Source: Candidatus Methanogaster sp. UBA203 (GTDB lineage: Archaea; Halobacteriota; Methanosarcinia; Methanosarcinales; Methanogasteraceae). From it: a stretch of DNA of 7,460 bases. The notes under the pieces are model-generated. The model was not told the origin of the DNA. It made no database searches and saw only the letters and a program-made list of their open reading frames with translations. Shown here in pieces: positions 6,979 through 7,460 of the stretch. The stretch is taken from assembly GCA_002503595.1 (NCBI GenBank), contig DASC01000027.1, positions 531 to 7,990 of the forward strand, in the 5' to 3' direction. The first letter of the stretch is position 1, and every line of letters starts with the position of its first letter. Position numbers and translations under genes: made by a program.

Positions 6979-6993
6979 GCAACTGCCCACACC
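6972..6993 (+). terminator. Stem-loop at the end of the TatD-like gene
   Basis: ggtgtg (6972-6977) pairs perfectly with cacacc (6988-6993). An inner gc/gc pair after one mismatch closes the loop aact. The stem overlaps the stop codon at 6976-6978. No T-run follows, so it is a weak terminator candidate and may be chance. Confidence 0.25.
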
Positions 6994-7004
6994 TACTCAT
7001 CCAC

Positions 7005-7227
7005 TCACAACTTCACGATCGCGTTCCTTGGGCAGACATCGATGCATGTACCGCACTGGTGCATTTCTCTTGATCGATCACGGCAAGCACCCGGGCCACT
7101 TGTGTGTTTTGATGTAATGTAATTCTATTTTGTCCGGAATCCTTTCTGTTTCCTCAAACGCTTCCCGCCTCGTAAAATAACTTTGGCTCTCTGGTATCTT
7201 GAGTTGCAGTGAGATCCTTATGGTCAT
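7005..7227 (-). pseudogene. Small ferredoxin-like gene broken by two frameshifts
   Basis: Three consecutive - strand segments in three frames read as one protein. From ATG 7227-7225: MTIRISLQLKIPESQSYF, then RIPDKIELHYIKT, to about 7105. In the next frame: TQVARVLAVIDQEKCT, to 7058. In the third: QCGTCIDVCPRNAIVKL and stop at 7007-7005. Rejoined they give a protein of about 73 residues ending in a [4Fe-4S] motif C-x2-C-x2-C-x3-CP, with the first Cys in the second segment and the other three in the third. Each join corresponds to loss of one base. I do not recognise the N-terminal ~40 residues. No ribosome site is visible. As written it cannot make a ferredoxin; it is either a decayed gene or carries base errors. 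Its 5' end faces and overlaps the possible extended reading of the transposase on the other strand. Confidence 0.6.
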
Positions 7228-7266
7228 GGTAAAACGATTAAACTCCGTCATTTATCGATTCTTGGT

Positions 7267-7460
7267 ATGAATGTGTATATTCATATTCGTCCTGTGAGGT
7301 ACCAATGCACCCATTGTGCTGGCAAACCTGTAACAACGCAGACATTAAACTGGTACGATCCGAGAAGCCCACACACAAAAGCGTATGACAATCATATACT
7401 GCTTGAAATGGTGAATAGTACAGTAGAAGACGTAAGTATTAAGGAAGGTTTGGGTTATGA
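7267..7460 (+). CDS. ISL3-family transposase, 5' part, cut by the window end
   Basis: The frame is open from ATG 7267 to the window end (64 codons plus two bases). It shows VYIHIRPVRYQC-x2-C, the second half of the ISL3 zinc-binding domain (C14, C17). The block WYDPRSPHTKAYD (29-41) and MVNSTVEDVSIKEGLGY (48-64) follow, the last being the beginning of a helix-turn-helix. The DDE catalytic part lies beyond the window. Homology-like sequence (YGHGKTIKLRHLSILG) continues upstream of this ATG to about 7219 in the same frame without a start codon, until a TGA at 7210-7212. The usual first Cys pair is not seen in frame, so the 5' end may be damaged. Terminal inverted repeats could not be identified. 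Confidence 0.7.
   Translation, partial: MNVYIHIRPVRYQCTHCAGKPVTTQTLNWYDPRSPHTKAYDNHILLEMVNSTVEDVSIKEGLGY

Noticed and set aside
6806..7000. - strand open frame at the end of the hydrolase gene
   Set aside because: Arg/Pro/Ser-rich, low-information translation overlapping real coding sequence.
1..7460. CRISPR array or defence system
   Set aside because: No regularly spaced repeats, Cas motifs or toxin-antitoxin pairs were seen on either strand.

Overview
The window comes from an archaeon with the tetrahydromethanopterin/coenzyme F420 C1 pathway. The evidence is a methylene-H4MPT reductase (Mer), an F420H2 dehydrogenase input subunit (FpoF/FqoF type), an archaeal NMN adenylyltransferase (NadM), a two-repeat TATA-binding protein (TBP) and candidate TATA-box promoters. 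The adjacent mer-fpoF pair and the FpoF sequence style point to Methanosarcinales or a related methanogen/ANME lineage. Archaeoglobales-type archaea cannot be excluded, and no rRNA or mcr gene is present to settle it.

Layout: positions 1-183 are noncoding and begin with an imperfect inverted repeat. On the + strand, 184-1990 encodes a full-length tungsten/molybdenum aldehyde ferredoxin oxidoreductase (AOR) broken by one frameshift near 1585-1600. It is followed 40 bases later by uroporphyrinogen-III C-methyltransferase (2031-2768) and a stem-loop plus T-run. On the - strand, reading leftwards from 5388, lies a tight operon mer-fpoF-nadM with a 5-base gap and then a 29-base overlap. Between mer and the next gene is a 176-base divergent promoter region. 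On the + strand, tbp (5565-6128) and a TatD-like metal-dependent hydrolase (6139-6978) follow with a 10-base gap. The last 480 bases look like accessory or decaying DNA: a small - strand ferredoxin-like gene with two apparent one-base deletions, head to head with the 5' part of an ISL3-type transposase that runs off the window.

How the genes fit together: Mer interconverts methylene-H4MPT and methyl-H4MPT using F420/F420H2. FpoF passes electrons from F420H2 into the membrane-bound Fpo complex, so the operon pairs an F420-dependent C1 step with the F420H2 oxidation module. NadM makes NAD+. CobA makes precorrin-2, the shared precursor of siroheme, cobamides and F430. AOR, if functional, would exchange electrons between aldehydes/carboxylates and ferredoxin.

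The most notable observations are the frameshift that separates AOR from its fourth cluster cysteine, the doubly frameshifted ferredoxin relic, a Lys where TatD-family enzymes usually have a metal-binding Glu, and the non-ATG starts in the mer operon. I found no convincing new defence, CRISPR or RNA-based system.
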